A program made the translations under genes and the position numbers. From an uncultured Eubacteriales bacterium (GTDB taxonomy: Bacteria > Bacillota > Clostridia > Oscillospirales > Acutalibacteraceae), in assembly GCA_900316455.1 (NCBI GenBank), contig ONCX01000004.1:1-64000 (forward strand): a stretch of DNA of 64,000 nt, read 5' to 3'. Below the pieces are notes generated by a model. That model made no database searches. It worked only from the letters and a program-made list of their open reading frames with translations, and had not been told where the DNA came from. Positions 32,606-41,765 of the stretch are shown one piece after another (position 1 is the stretch's first letter; each line of letters starts with the position of its first letter).

Positions 32606-35600
32606 TTATAATTTCTTGATCCATGGCGACGACATTACATCATCTGAAAGATCATCGTCGTCATCGTCAAATTCTACGGCGATTTGTTTATCGTGGCGGT
32701 TGTTCATACTGAGTTGGTTTTTGTCCGGTTTTGAAAACGGTTGATAGTCGTCACTGTCATCGTAAGTCCGTGTGTCTGAATTCATTTCCGCGTTAATTGA
32801 AGCATGTGGAATGTCATCCGGCTCAAAGAACGAACGAAGCTCGTCGTCAGTATCCTGTTGAATGTCGTTTACTGTCGGCGCATAATCCTCCCACGGCGGA
32901 ATGTCTTCCGGTTCGATGATTTCTTGATTATCGGCGGGTTGCAACGTTTTTGCTTCGACAGTATTTCTTTCTGAAAAGTCAAAGAAGCCGTCTATTTCAT
33001 CGGGTTCGGTGTCAAAGAAAATAGAGAAATCTCTTGGCTTGGCAGACGGTTTCACTGTCGATGCGTTATTGTTAACAGGCGCGTCAGGGATTTTTTTGTT
33101 CAGTGAAACAGAATGGGTATTTTTATTTTCATTTTTTTCTTGAGAATACTTGGTATTATCATCAGCAATAAATCTCGTAAGTTCCCTTACGAAAGGAGCT
33201 GATTCTGTTTGAACCGGATTTTGGGCAGGTTCTGAATTTTCAAATTCAACGTCAATTGTTTCTTCGGATTCGTCTTCATTCTCAGAATAATCCGTTTCAT
33301 TGTCGAATTCATCTCCGGAGTCGTTATTGAATGAATCGGCTTCTTCAGATTCAACGTCCCTGTCAGATTCCGGTATAGAATCGGCGTCAGTGTCCGCTTC
33401 CTCAATGTTTTCGGAATTTGCTGTGTCCTGGAAATCCGAGCTGTCGAAAAGCAAATCATCGTCTTCATCGAAGTCGTCGTCGTTTTCGGCATTGAAAAAC
33501 TCAGACTGACGCGCTGTTATTTCCTCGTGACCCGAGTCAAGAGTCTGTGAGGCAAATTCGCTGTGGCTGCGTACTATCGGATCATTCTTGCCTGAATGTG
33601 TGCGGCTCATGGTCATTTCTAACCACTGTGTCCTTGTAATAAGTACAGCTCGCGGCTTGGAGCCTTCATGCGGTCCTATGATACCGTGTTCCTCAAGCTG
33701 ATCTATTATCCTGCCCGCTCGTGCGTAACCTACGCCGAGCCGGCGCTGGAGCATTGATGTGGACGCCTGTCCCGCTTCTGTGACGACCTCAACGGCTTTT
33801 TCAAAGAATTCGTCCTTGCCCTCAAATTCAGCCGCGCTGTCTCCGGAATTTTCAAGTGAATTGCGCTCGATCTCATCGGCGATGCTGTCGTCGTATTCCG
33901 CAAGACCGTTCTGCTTGACAAATCTTATTACTCTGTCAACCTCAGCGTCGTCAACAAAGCAGCCCTGCACACGAATGTGCTTGCTCGAACCCATAGGGTG
34001 ATAAAGCATATCGCCGTAGCCGATTAGATTTTCAGCGCCGCCCTCGTCAAGTATCGTTCTTGAGTCAACCTGAGATGAAACCGCCAAAGCGATACGGCTT
34101 GGAATATTGTTCTTGATCGTGCCTGTGATAACGTCTACGGAAGGACGCTGTGTGGCAAGAACCATGTACATTCCGGCGGCTCGTGCCATAGCTGCCAGCC
34201 GGGCGATAGCGTCCTCAACCTCCTTTGGCGAGGCGATCATGAGATCCGCCATCTCGTCTATAACGATTACAATGCGGCAGAGCTTTTCAAATTCTCCTGT
34301 CTCTTCAGCAAGACGGTTATAGCCGTCGATATTTCTTACGCCGTGTTCTTTAAGCATACTGTAGCGCTTGAGCATTTCACTGACAGCCCACTGCAACGCT
34401 CCCGCCGCCTTTTTAGGCTCGCATACCACAGGAACAAGCAAATGCGGAATTCCGTTGTACATGTCGAATTCAACGGATTTTGGATCGATAAGAACCATTC
34501 TCACCTCTTCGGGAGAATATTTGTAAAGAAGACTTATCAGCATGGAATTGACGCAGACTGATTTACCTGAACCTGTTGAACCGGCAATAAGCAAATGCGG
34601 CATTTTGCTGAGATCGCAAAGTACGATGTTGCCTTCAATATCCTTTCCAAGAACGACGATAAGCGAGCCTTTTGCCTCGACAAATTCCCTCGAACCTATA
34701 AGCTCTCTTATCCGCACCATCTGCTTGTTCTTATTTGGAATTTCAATGCCTACCGCAGCTTTGCCAGGAATTGGAGCCTCTATTCTGATCGACTGCGCCG
34801 CGAGACGCAGTGCTATATCGTTTGAAAGGTTCTTTATCTTGTTGATTTTAACCCCTGGAGCGGGATTGATTTCATATCGGGTTACTGTAGGACCGCGGCT
34901 GATATCGGCTATTGACGCCTTGACGCTGTACTCGTCAAGGGTTCTGATCAGCTTTTCAGCCGTTTCGGTAAGCTCTTTTTGCAGGTCGTCGGTTGTACCG
35001 CTGTTTTTTGGAGCTATGAGCAATCTGACAGTGGGATATTTGTATTCTTTTTTGTCGTTTTCGTCCGATGAATTGTCTCCCGATTCGACCTGTCTGGATA
35101 TTTCTTCACTTTCAGCTTTAATTTGTTCGGCTTTGGTTAGCTTGCTCTTCTTCTTTTTCAGTGATACCGCTTTGACAATTTCGCTCAGGCTTCCTGCATT
35201 CCCTTCGGAACTCTGACTTTCGGGTTCAACTGATTCTTTTTCAGAGTAATCGTCAGACTCAATATTAATTTCTTCATCAGGACTCTCTTGAATAAATATA
35301 TCGTCGGTGAACAAATCGTCGGTATCCATTGAATCGTCTGTATCAAAAACGGTTTTGTATGATGTTATTTCTGCTTCGCCCTCAAAAAGATTTTTATAAA
35401 ACTCAGGATCGAGCAGCATCTTGATGAATCTTTTTACCTTATTAAACAAATCTACCGGACCTGTGCGAGTAAGTACCATTATAAGAGCGGTAAGAAGTAT
35501 TGAGACGATGATAGCCGCGCCTGCTTTTCCAGCAAAAGCGATAAAAAGCTCTCCTATCGCGCCACCGAGGAGTCCGCTTCCACCAATTTTGCCCCCATCG

Positions 35601-36316
35601 TTGAGCATTTGAATTAAAAGCGGCCAGAATGTATATGAAAGCTCATTGTAAACATTTCGGTAACCGTTGGATTGTATAAGGATATAGCTGAGAACGTCAA
35701 CAAGCAGAATGATTCCTCCGACTGGACGAATAGTGTTGAGTATTTCTTCCTCGTCAACCTGCTTTGTCATGAGATAGCCGAAAAAAATTAACAGCGCCGC
35801 CCAGAGTGTAGCCTTGAAACCAAGTACGCCAAGAATTATACCGTGAATAAAATTCCAAGCGCTCTCGCCGGGGAAGAAAGTCAGCGCAAGCAAAAAAACA
35901 GAAAATGTCCAGATCACAATGGATTTTATCTGTTTTCTCCAATTAATTTCATTTTCCTCTGGAAAAGCGTTAGCCGAAAAAGAATTATCATTTTCTTCAG
36001 ATTGATTGTCAGGGGGTGATGCCGCCTCTTCATTATCGGTTTTTGGAGCCGTTCTGGGTTTTTTTGTCTTTGAAACCGGAGCCTCCGATTGATCGTTTGG
36101 TGTATTCATTACTTCCTCTATCCTTATCTGCTGACCGGATGACATTTCCACGGTTCTTCCGGCAAGCCTGTTTTTCTTTTTTAAATTTACTCCGGAACCG
36201 CCTTTAGCCGAAGAATCGGTATTTTGACTCTTGCTTTTTTTCGTTCCGTGCTTTTTGCCGGACGATGATGCTCCGGATGAGGTTTTCTTTGTTTTGTTGC
36301 CCGTTTTTTCTGACAT
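32606..36316 (-). CDS. ftsK: DNA translocase FtsK/SpoIIIE with a long extra C-terminal tail
   Basis: A 1236-residue septal DNA pump for chromosome segregation and, in spore-formers, forespore DNA transfer. Order: a charged N-terminal region (1-130), about four membrane spans (about 135-290), a variable acidic linker, the motor with Walker A GSTGSGKSVCVN (near 575) and LATQRPSVDVITGTIKNNIP, then the DNA-reading gamma winged helix (about 835-902; GVGYARAGRIIDQLEEHGI). FtsK proteins normally end there. This one continues for about 330 residues of Asp/Glu/Ser/Asn-rich sequence ending DDLSDDVMSSPWIKKL. The tail is one open frame with normal codon use. ATG behind GAGGTACAG. Confidence 0.93.
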   Translation of the reverse strand: MSEKTGNKTKKTSSGASSSGKKHGTKKSKSQNTDSSAKGGSGVNLKKKNRLAGRTVEMSSGQQIRIEEVMNTPNDQSEAPVSKTKKPRTAPKTDNEEAASPPDNQSEENDNSFSANAFPEENEINWRKQIKSIVIWTFSVFLLALTFFPGESAWNFIHGIILGVLGFKATLWAALLIFFGYLMTKQVDEEEILNTIRPVGGIILLVDVLSYILIQSNGYRNVYNELSYTFWPLLIQMLNDGGKIGGSGLLGGAIGELFIAFAGKAGAAIIVSILLTALIMVLTRTGPVDLFNKVKRFIKMLLDPEFYKNLFEGEAEITSYKTVFDTDDSMDTDDLFTDDIFIQESPDEEINIESDDYSEKESVEPESQSSEGNAGSLSEIVKAVSLKKKKSKLTKAEQIKAESEEISRQVESGDNSSDENDKKEYKYPTVRLLIAPKNSGTTDDLQKELTETAEKLIRTLDEYSVKASIADISRGPTVTRYEINPAPGVKINKIKNLSNDIALRLAAQSIRIEAPIPGKAAVGIEIPNKNKQMVRIRELIGSREFVEAKGSLIVVLGKDIEGNIVLCDLSKMPHLLIAGSTGSGKSVCVNSMLISLLYKYSPEEVRMVLIDPKSVEFDMYNGIPHLLVPVVCEPKKAAGALQWAVSEMLKRYSMLKEHGVRNIDGYNRLAEETGEFEKLCRIVIVIDEMADLMIASPKEVEDAIARLAAMARAAGMYMVLATQRPSVDVITGTIKNNIPSRIALAVSSQVDSRTILDEGGAENLIGYGDMLYHPMGSSKHIRVQGCFVDDAEVDRVIRFVKQNGLAEYDDSIADEIERNSLENSGDSAAEFEGKDEFFEKAVEVVTEAGQASTSMLQRRLGVGYARAGRIIDQLEEHGIIGPHEGSKPRAVLITRTQWLEMTMSRTHSGKNDPIVRSHSEFASQTLDSGHEEITARQSEFFNAENDDDFDEDDDLLFDSSDFQDTANSENIEEADTDADSIPESDRDVESEEADSFNNDSGDEFDNETDYSENEDESEETIDVEFENSEPAQNPVQTESAPFVRELTRFIADDNTKYSQEKNENKNTHSVSLNKKIPDAPVNNNASTVKPSAKPRDFSIFFDTEPDEIDGFFDFSERNTVEAKTLQPADNQEIIEPEDIPPWEDYAPTVNDIQQDTDDELRSFFEPDDIPHASINAEMNSDTRTYDDSDDYQPFSKPDKNQLSMNNRHDKQIAVEFDDDDDDLSDDVMSSPWIKKL

Positions 36317-36375
36317 GATTTATACTGTACCTCATAATTTTTGAATCGCTGTAACATATACAAAATTAAATAAAG

Positions 36376-36428
36376 CCTATAAATACGATCGGGAATGAAC
36401 TCTTGCGGCTTCCCGATCGCTTATAGGT
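36376..36428 (-). terminator. Terminator of uppP
   Basis: Interrupted stem CCTATAA-GCGATCGGGAA / TTCCCGATCG-TTTATAGG followed on the minus strand by CTTTATTTAATTTT. Confidence 0.7.
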
Positions 36429-36436
36429 CAAAAAAA

Positions 36437-37393
36437 TTATCTGCCGAAGGAAAAGGTCGTGCCGAGAACGCTTTCGATAGTTGCTACAATTATTACAACT
36501 ACGCCCAGCACTAAGCAGTAATAGCCAAAATAATGGAATTTATCGTTTGAAACTATCCACTTGAGGAATTTAATAGCAAGAACGCCTACAACCGCCGAAA
36601 CTACCACGCCAACTAAAATGGCAACTATTGTAGAACCGCTTACGGTTGACCAGTCTGTATCCTTGACTTCAAGGAGATTTGCAGCGAGTACCGCGGGAAT
36701 TCCCATTATAAAGGAGAATTCAAGAGCCGCATTCTTTTCCGCGCCTGTGAGCATTCCCATTGTGGTAGTTGTTCCGGAGCGGCTGATACCCGGCATTGCG
36801 GCTATACACTGACCTAAGCCCATAGCGCAGGCATTTTTCATTGTTATAACTCCGTCTTTATTCTTTGGAGACTTGCCGATATGAAAATCAAACACTGTGG
36901 CAAGCAAAATGAGTATTCCTGTCAATGTGAAGAATATTCCTTCAGCCATTATACTGCTGTCATTGGAGAAATATTCCGCGAGGTCTGAAAGCTTTTTGAC
37001 CGGCTCGCCGCCTGTTTCAAGTCCCAGCCAGCCGAGCAGCGGGAGAAAGAGAATAATAGCAAAAGCGGAAGCGACAACCACAAAAATAACCATTCGGCGC
37101 TCTTTGTTCATTTTATCAAGCTTCCATACGAATTTACCTGTGAATATTTCTTTGCACATGCTGAAAAATTCAAGTATCATTTTCCAGATTATATCACGGT
37201 AGACGATGAAAACCGCAAGCAAAGTGCCGAAGTGCAAAAACAGGGAAAGCGCCTGATTGCCCACGTCGTTGTTTCCGCTTGATGTTGAAGGCAGAATGTG
37301 CTGGACGAGTGAGAGATGTCCGCTGCTCGATACAGGCAGGAATTCGGTAAGTCCCTGCACAATGCCTTGGATAATGGCTTCCCAGATGTTCAT
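36437..37393 (-). CDS. uppP: Undecaprenyl-diphosphatase UppP/BacA
   Basis: A 318-residue multi-span membrane enzyme that converts undecaprenyl diphosphate to undecaprenyl phosphate, recycling the lipid carrier for peptidoglycan and other envelope polymers; it also gives bacitracin tolerance. The two catalytic motifs are visible: GLTEFLPVSSSGHLSL near the N-terminus and MPGISRSGTTTTMGML in the middle. It is about 40-50 residues longer than the usual 265-275, the extra lying in a charged loop after the second span (MCKEIFTGKFVWKLDKMNKERR) and around the next one. ATG with GAGAGGTAC upstream. Lies between tepA and ftsK. Confidence 0.94.
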   Translation of the reverse strand: MNIWEAIIQGIVQGLTEFLPVSSSGHLSLVQHILPSTSSGNNDVGNQALSLFLHFGTLLAVFIVYRDIIWKMILEFFSMCKEIFTGKFVWKLDKMNKERRMVIFVVVASAFAIILFLPLLGWLGLETGGEPVKKLSDLAEYFSNDSSIMAEGIFFTLTGILILLATVFDFHIGKSPKNKDGVITMKNACAMGLGQCIAAMPGISRSGTTTTMGMLTGAEKNAALEFSFIMGIPAVLAANLLEVKDTDWSTVSGSTIVAILVGVVVSAVVGVLAIKFLKWIVSNDKFHYFGYYCLVLGVVVIIVATIESVLGTTFSFGR

Positions 37394-37479
37394 AGAATAT
37401 GTACCTCTCTCTATTCGGTGATTAATATATGTAAACCAAAGAAATCTGAAGGAAACGATTCATTGGTTTATTGAAATAA

Positions 37480-38214
37480 CTAATTGTTTTTTGCTTCGAT
37501 CATGGAGTAAAGGCTTGAAATTGCGCTGCTAAGAGATCCGAGTTCGTCGATAAGACCTTCCTTTACCGCCTGTTCACCGTCCAAAACCGTGCCTATATCC
37601 ATCACAAGTTCGCCGGTCCTGCGGGAAAGCTCATTGAATCTTGCTGCCGACATGGCGGAATTTGCTTCGACAAACCGACTGATACGTTCCTGCATTTTTT
37701 CAAAATACAGCATTGTCTGCGGAACGCCCAGTACAAGACCGCTCATTCTGACAGGGTGAATTGTCATTGTCGCTGACGGAACGATAAATGAACGCTTTGC
37801 CGACACCGCAAGCGGCACGCCTATGGAATGACCTCCGCCAAGAACAAGCGATACTGTCGGTGTTTTCATGCCTGAAATAAGCTCGGCAAGGGCAAGCCCC
37901 GCTTCAACGTCCCCTCCTACGGTATTAAGCAGGATTATAAGACCTTCGATATCCTCAGCCTCTTCTACAGCGACAAGCTGTGGCATGATATGCTCGTACT
38001 TAGTGGTCTTTGCGGGTGACGGCAGCTCCTGATGTCCCTCTATCTGACCGATTATTGACAGGCAGTGAATTATATGCTTTCCCTTGGCCGAGGTAATTGT
38101 ACCCGTCTGCTCGATCTGATTCAGTTCGTCCTTTGAGAAGCCCTCACTGGCGGAAAGCTCATTTTCACCGTCTGACCCATTTATTACGCTGTAAATACCA
38201 CGATAATCAGCCAT
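37480..38214 (-). CDS. tepA: TepA/ClpP-class serine protease
   Basis: A 244-residue S14-like protease of the TepA (translocation-enhancing protein) group. The ClpP fold is visible in LLNTVGGDVEAGLALAEL, the nucleophile region LGGGHSIGVPLA (Ser130) and the His-containing TIHPVRMSG (His153). TepA is cytoplasmic and has been linked to protein secretion and spore outgrowth in Bacillus. There tepA also sits just upstream of spoIIIE/ftsK, which supports the name. A good promoter and a hairpin overlapping the ribosome-binding site lie upstream; AAGGA is 14 bases from the ATG, an unusually long spacing. Confidence 0.87.
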   Translation of the reverse strand: MADYRGIYSVINGSDGENELSASEGFSKDELNQIEQTGTITSAKGKHIIHCLSIIGQIEGHQELPSPAKTTKYEHIMPQLVAVEEAEDIEGLIILLNTVGGDVEAGLALAELISGMKTPTVSLVLGGGHSIGVPLAVSAKRSFIVPSATMTIHPVRMSGLVLGVPQTMLYFEKMQERISRFVEANSAMSAARFNELSRRTGELVMDIGTVLDGEQAVKEGLIDELGSLSSAISSLYSMIEAKNN

Positions 38215-38227
38215 AAAATCACGCGCC

Positions 38228-38277
38228 GTCCTTCATAAATAAAATGCATGATATGCCCGTAATATTATTTGAAGGAC
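38228..38277 (-). promoter_or_regulatory. tepA leader hairpin covering the ribosome-binding site
   Basis: In the tepA leader, GTCCTTCA (38277-38270) pairs perfectly with TGAAGGAC (38235-38228), with further AT pairing inside. The 3' arm contains the only AAGGA near the tepA start. Confidence 0.5.
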
Positions 38278-38297
38278 TTAAAAATTTATACGTTGTA

Positions 38298-38326
38298 ATT
38301 ATAACATACTATTGCAAACAATTCAA
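38298..38326 (-). promoter_or_regulatory. Sigma-A promoter of tepA
   Basis: Minus strand TTGAAT (38326-38321), 17-bp spacer, perfect TATAAT (38303-38298), 84 bp before the tepA start. Confidence 0.75.
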
Positions 38327-38349
38327 TAAAAAAATGAATATTTGTTTTT

Positions 38350-38541
38350 TTATAGATAAGAAAAAACAAGAACAAGTCCCATCAGCATTGATACAAATGT
38401 GAGAATGGCTATTTCGATAATATTTTCTATCAAAAAGACAGGCTTGCTTATATGAAAAAATTTAGCGCATGCAATAAGCGCGAAAATAGCAAGACAAATT
38501 ACAAGTATAACAATTCCGACTGTCAGTTTAATTGTACCCAC
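38350..38541 (-). CDS. Small two-span membrane protein, function unknown
   Basis: A 63-residue protein made almost wholly of two hydrophobic helices (about 5-27 and 38-62) joined by the short loop KFFHISKPVFLIEN. I do not recognise the family. GTG start with GGAG ten bases upstream. It lies between metH and tepA on the same strand, followed within 24 bp by the tepA promoter. The two-helix pattern and reasonable ribosome-binding site make it likely to be real, but conservation has not been tested. Confidence 0.5.
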   Translation of the reverse strand: MGTIKLTVGIVILVICLAIFALIACAKFFHISKPVFLIENIIEIAILTFVSMLMGLVLVFSYL

Positions 38542-38652
38542 TCATCTCACACTCCATAATTAAAATATTATATGTATAATTTTAAGTTAGTAATGTTAAG
38601 ATTGTGTGAATAAAAATTGATGAAAGTTTATAAATTGTAAAATTGTTAGCTA

Positions 38653-41049
38653 TTATTCGTTGCCAAATAGCTGCTGACAATATCTTACGGAAGCCATAGC
38701 GTCACGGCAATACGCATCAGCGCCGATTTTCATGGCGTAATCCTCAGTGAGCACAGCTCCGCCGACAAATATCTTTACGTCAGGCGCTTCTTTACGCAGA
38801 AGTCTGATCGTTTCCTCCATTCGTACAACAGTAGTAGTCATAAGCGCACTAAGCCCGACTGCCTTTATATTGTACTTCTGCACGTTTTCCAGCACCGTTT
38901 CGGCAGGCACGTCTCTTCCGAGGTCGAGCACTTCAAACCGATAATTTTCAAGAAGAACCTTCACAATATTTTTGCCGATATCGTGAATATCGTCCTTAAC
39001 CGTAGCAAGAATAACCTTGCCTATCTTTTCATCAGAGCCGGAATCAGCAAGAACCTCCTTTAAAACGTCGAATGAGGCCTTTGCAGCTTCCGCGCTCATA
39101 AGCAGCTGCGGAAGGAACACAGTTCCCTTTTCAAATCCGTTTCCCACCTCGTTCAGCGCGGGAATAAGCTCATTGCTGATGATATCCATAGGATTTAAGG
39201 CTTTATCCGACGTGAGTTTTTCGCGGACAATCGAAGACGAAAGATCACTTAGTCCCGAAATGATCGCTGATTTAAGCGAAATATTTTCGGCTGGCTTGTA
39301 AGCGACTGATTCTGTTTTATCACTGTATCTGGAAATATATTCTCCGCATGACGGATCAAATCCGCATAGAGCGCGATATGAATAATACGCGTTCATCATG
39401 GCTTCTGACTTTGGATTTATAATAGCGCAGTCAAGTCCCGCGTTAAGCGCGCACGTATAGAATACCGAGTTAATTATCTCGCGCTTAGGCAGTCCGAATG
39501 AAATATTTGAAACTCCGAGCGTTGTGCATACTCCAAGCTCGCTCTTGACTCTGCGAAGTGTTTCGAGCGTAACAACGGCTGACTGCGGTTCTGCGCTGAC
39601 CGTGAGCGTAAGACCATCGATTATTATATCCTTTCGGCTTATGCCATATTCATTTGCGGTTCTGATGATTTTGCGGGCAATTGCGACACGTCCTTCCGCT
39701 GTTGCCGGAATACCGTCATCGTCAAGGGCAAGACCGACGACTGTTCCGCCGTATTTTTGCACCAGCGGAAAGACCGCACGCATGGATTCCTCCTTGCCGC
39801 TGACAGAATTTATCAGAGGCTTGCCGTTATAACGGCGGAGAGCCTGTTCCATTGCCGCGATATTCGACGTATCGATCTGCAGAGGCAGATCGATTACAGA
39901 TTGCAGCTTTGTGACAGATTTTACAAGCATTGCCGGCTCGTCTATCCCTGGCATTCCCACGTTGACGTCAAGTATCTGCGCTCCCGCGTCCTGCTGCGCT
40001 ATGCCTTCACTTAAAATATATGAAATCTCATCGTTTTTAAGGGCTTCCTTAAAGCGCTTCTTTCCGGTTGGATTTATGCGCTCGCCCACTACCACAGGTT
40101 CCTCCCCTATCCTGACGGCGTGGGTATATGAAGAAATCATGGTTATCCCTTTGTCGGATATGCTGCGCGGCGGAATATCCACGCAGAGCTTTATCATTTC
40201 GCTAATATGCTCCGGAGTTGTTCCGCAGCAGCCGCCCATAACGCTCAGTCCAAGTTCGGCTGCCATTTGCATTGACTTTGCAAACGATTCCGGATCGACG
40301 TCAAAATATGTCGCGCCGTCCTTTTGCTTAGGAAGTCCCGCATTTGGATTGAATATCAGCGGCAGTGAGGATATTTCGGAAAATCTGGTGATAACAGGAT
40401 AAAGCTCGTCTGGTCCCAGACCGCAGTTCAGTCCATACGCGTCAACGCGCAGTCCCTCAAGCAGCGCCGCAACAGCTTCGCAGTCGGCTCCGGTGAATGT
40501 CTTGCCGGAAGCGTCAAATGCACAGGTGACAAATACCGGAAGCGATGTGTTTTCCTTAGCGGCAAGCACGGCTGCCTTGACTTCGTATGTCGCTCCCATC
40601 GTTTCAATCAGGATAAGGTCGGCTCCGGCTTTTTCGCCGCATGAAGCCATTTCAGCAAAAAGTCCGTATGCCTCGTCAAGGCTGAGATCGCCCATTGGCT
40701 CTATAAGTCTGCCTATAGGACCCATGTCCATTGCGATGAACTTGTCATTATTGCCTGCTGACTGCGTTCTTGCCTCTTTCGCACAGTTGATTGCCGCTGT
40801 GATGATCTGTTCGGGAGAGTATCCGCTGTCTTTGAGCTTGCAGGCATTTGCGCCGAATGTATTCACGGTGGCTATATTGCACCCGCAGTCGTAGTATTTT
40901 TTGTGTACTGATGTTATTAATCCGGGATCAGTGATATTGAGCAGTTCTGGCAACTCGCCGGCTTTCAGACCGCTTTCCTGAAGCATGGTTCCCATGGCTC
41001 CGTCAAAAAACAGTAATTTTTTTCCGAGCAGATCGGTTATTTTTTTCAT
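38653..41049 (-). CDS. metH: Cobalamin-dependent methionine synthase, without activation domain
   Basis: A 798-residue enzyme that transfers a methyl group from methyltetrahydrofolate to homocysteine. Domains: homocysteine-binding barrel (about 1-300) with zinc cysteines in NCGLGP and GGCCGTTPEH; folate-binding barrel (about 315-560; VVGERINPTGKKRF); cobalamin cap and Rossmann modules (about 590-798) with the base-off motif DIHDIGKNIV and VGLSALMTTT. Full MetH has about 1200 residues; the C-terminal SAM-dependent reactivation domain is missing and is encoded by the next-upstream gene, 29 bp away. AGGTG nine bases before the ATG at 41049 decides the start over a GTG four codons earlier. Confidence 0.93.
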   Translation of the reverse strand: MKKITDLLGKKLLFFDGAMGTMLQESGLKAGELPELLNITDPGLITSVHKKYYDCGCNIATVNTFGANACKLKDSGYSPEQIITAAINCAKEARTQSAGNNDKFIAMDMGPIGRLIEPMGDLSLDEAYGLFAEMASCGEKAGADLILIETMGATYEVKAAVLAAKENTSLPVFVTCAFDASGKTFTGADCEAVAALLEGLRVDAYGLNCGLGPDELYPVITRFSEISSLPLIFNPNAGLPKQKDGATYFDVDPESFAKSMQMAAELGLSVMGGCCGTTPEHISEMIKLCVDIPPRSISDKGITMISSYTHAVRIGEEPVVVGERINPTGKKRFKEALKNDEISYILSEGIAQQDAGAQILDVNVGMPGIDEPAMLVKSVTKLQSVIDLPLQIDTSNIAAMEQALRRYNGKPLINSVSGKEESMRAVFPLVQKYGGTVVGLALDDDGIPATAEGRVAIARKIIRTANEYGISRKDIIIDGLTLTVSAEPQSAVVTLETLRRVKSELGVCTTLGVSNISFGLPKREIINSVFYTCALNAGLDCAIINPKSEAMMNAYYSYRALCGFDPSCGEYISRYSDKTESVAYKPAENISLKSAIISGLSDLSSSIVREKLTSDKALNPMDIISNELIPALNEVGNGFEKGTVFLPQLLMSAEAAKASFDVLKEVLADSGSDEKIGKVILATVKDDIHDIGKNIVKVLLENYRFEVLDLGRDVPAETVLENVQKYNIKAVGLSALMTTTVVRMEETIRLLRKEAPDVKIFVGGAVLTEDYAMKIGADAYCRDAMASVRYCQQLFGNE

Positions 41050-41078
41050 ATTAGACTTCACCTGTCAGTTATAATTAT

Positions 41079-41765
41079 TTACGCTCGTCTGAAAAGACAG
41101 CCGGAATTCGGACATTTTGAACATTTGCCGCTTGCACAGTTCCCGCTCGCGCTGCTTCGCGTGAGCGATATTCCGATTACAGCCGATACGGATTTCATCG
41201 GAGTCATCTGTCCCCCATTGCTTACTGCAATGCCTGTGTATTTATAAGCGTTAAGGAGATTTGTAAGAGTATGCTGATATTCAAGCGGAAAGTCTCCGTA
41301 TCCCGGACTGAATCTTGGCCGCAGATAGCGGTGCTCATTTTCGTACCGGCGTTCAAGCTCCGCGCATTCATTGTCACAGTAAAGCTCAGTCAGCGCTGCG
41401 GCGGCGCCCTGAAGCATTACGGCGTAGCTCATTTTAAACGCTGAATATCTGTTTATAAGCATATCCACTCCGCTGCCGAGCGTCGCGGCAAAGAGCAGCA
41501 CAGAGTCGCAGCCGTCAAGATGTCCGGCAAGCGATTGACTTTTGAATTCAACACCGTCAATGATGCAAATATTTCCCGCAATATTCAGATTACATTCACG
41601 GTATATGGATTTGGGCAAGGCGGTCTCCCCTACCTGTTCTACCGCGTGTGCTGCGTCTGAAATAATGCTTTCCTGACACTTGTCGGCGCCTAAAATTCCG
41701 GAATATCTTAGTACCTCCGTGACGTCTGCGTTGGAGTACCATTTTCCCCCTGTTATTTCATGCAT
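41079..41765 (-). CDS. Free-standing MetH activation-domain protein
   Basis: A 228-residue protein related to the SAM-binding reactivation domain of methionine synthase, which re-methylates oxidised cob(II)alamin. The family marks are RFSPGYGDFPLEYQ, TPMKSVSAVIGISL and a C-terminal Cys cluster CASGKCSKCPNSGC ending in FRRA. The domain would work in trans on the short MetH encoded downstream. The Cys-rich end is not part of E. coli MetH and may bind metal. Its start overlaps the metF stop region by 13 bases, so metF, this gene and metH are tightly coupled. Confidence 0.88.
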   Translation of the reverse strand: MHEITGGKWYSNADVTEVLRYSGILGADKCQESIISDAAHAVEQVGETALPKSIYRECNLNIAGNICIIDGVEFKSQSLAGHLDGCDSVLLFAATLGSGVDMLINRYSAFKMSYAVMLQGAAAALTELYCDNECAELERRYENEHRYLRPRFSPGYGDFPLEYQHTLTNLLNAYKYTGIAVSNGGQMTPMKSVSAVIGISLTRSSASGNCASGKCSKCPNSGCLFRRA

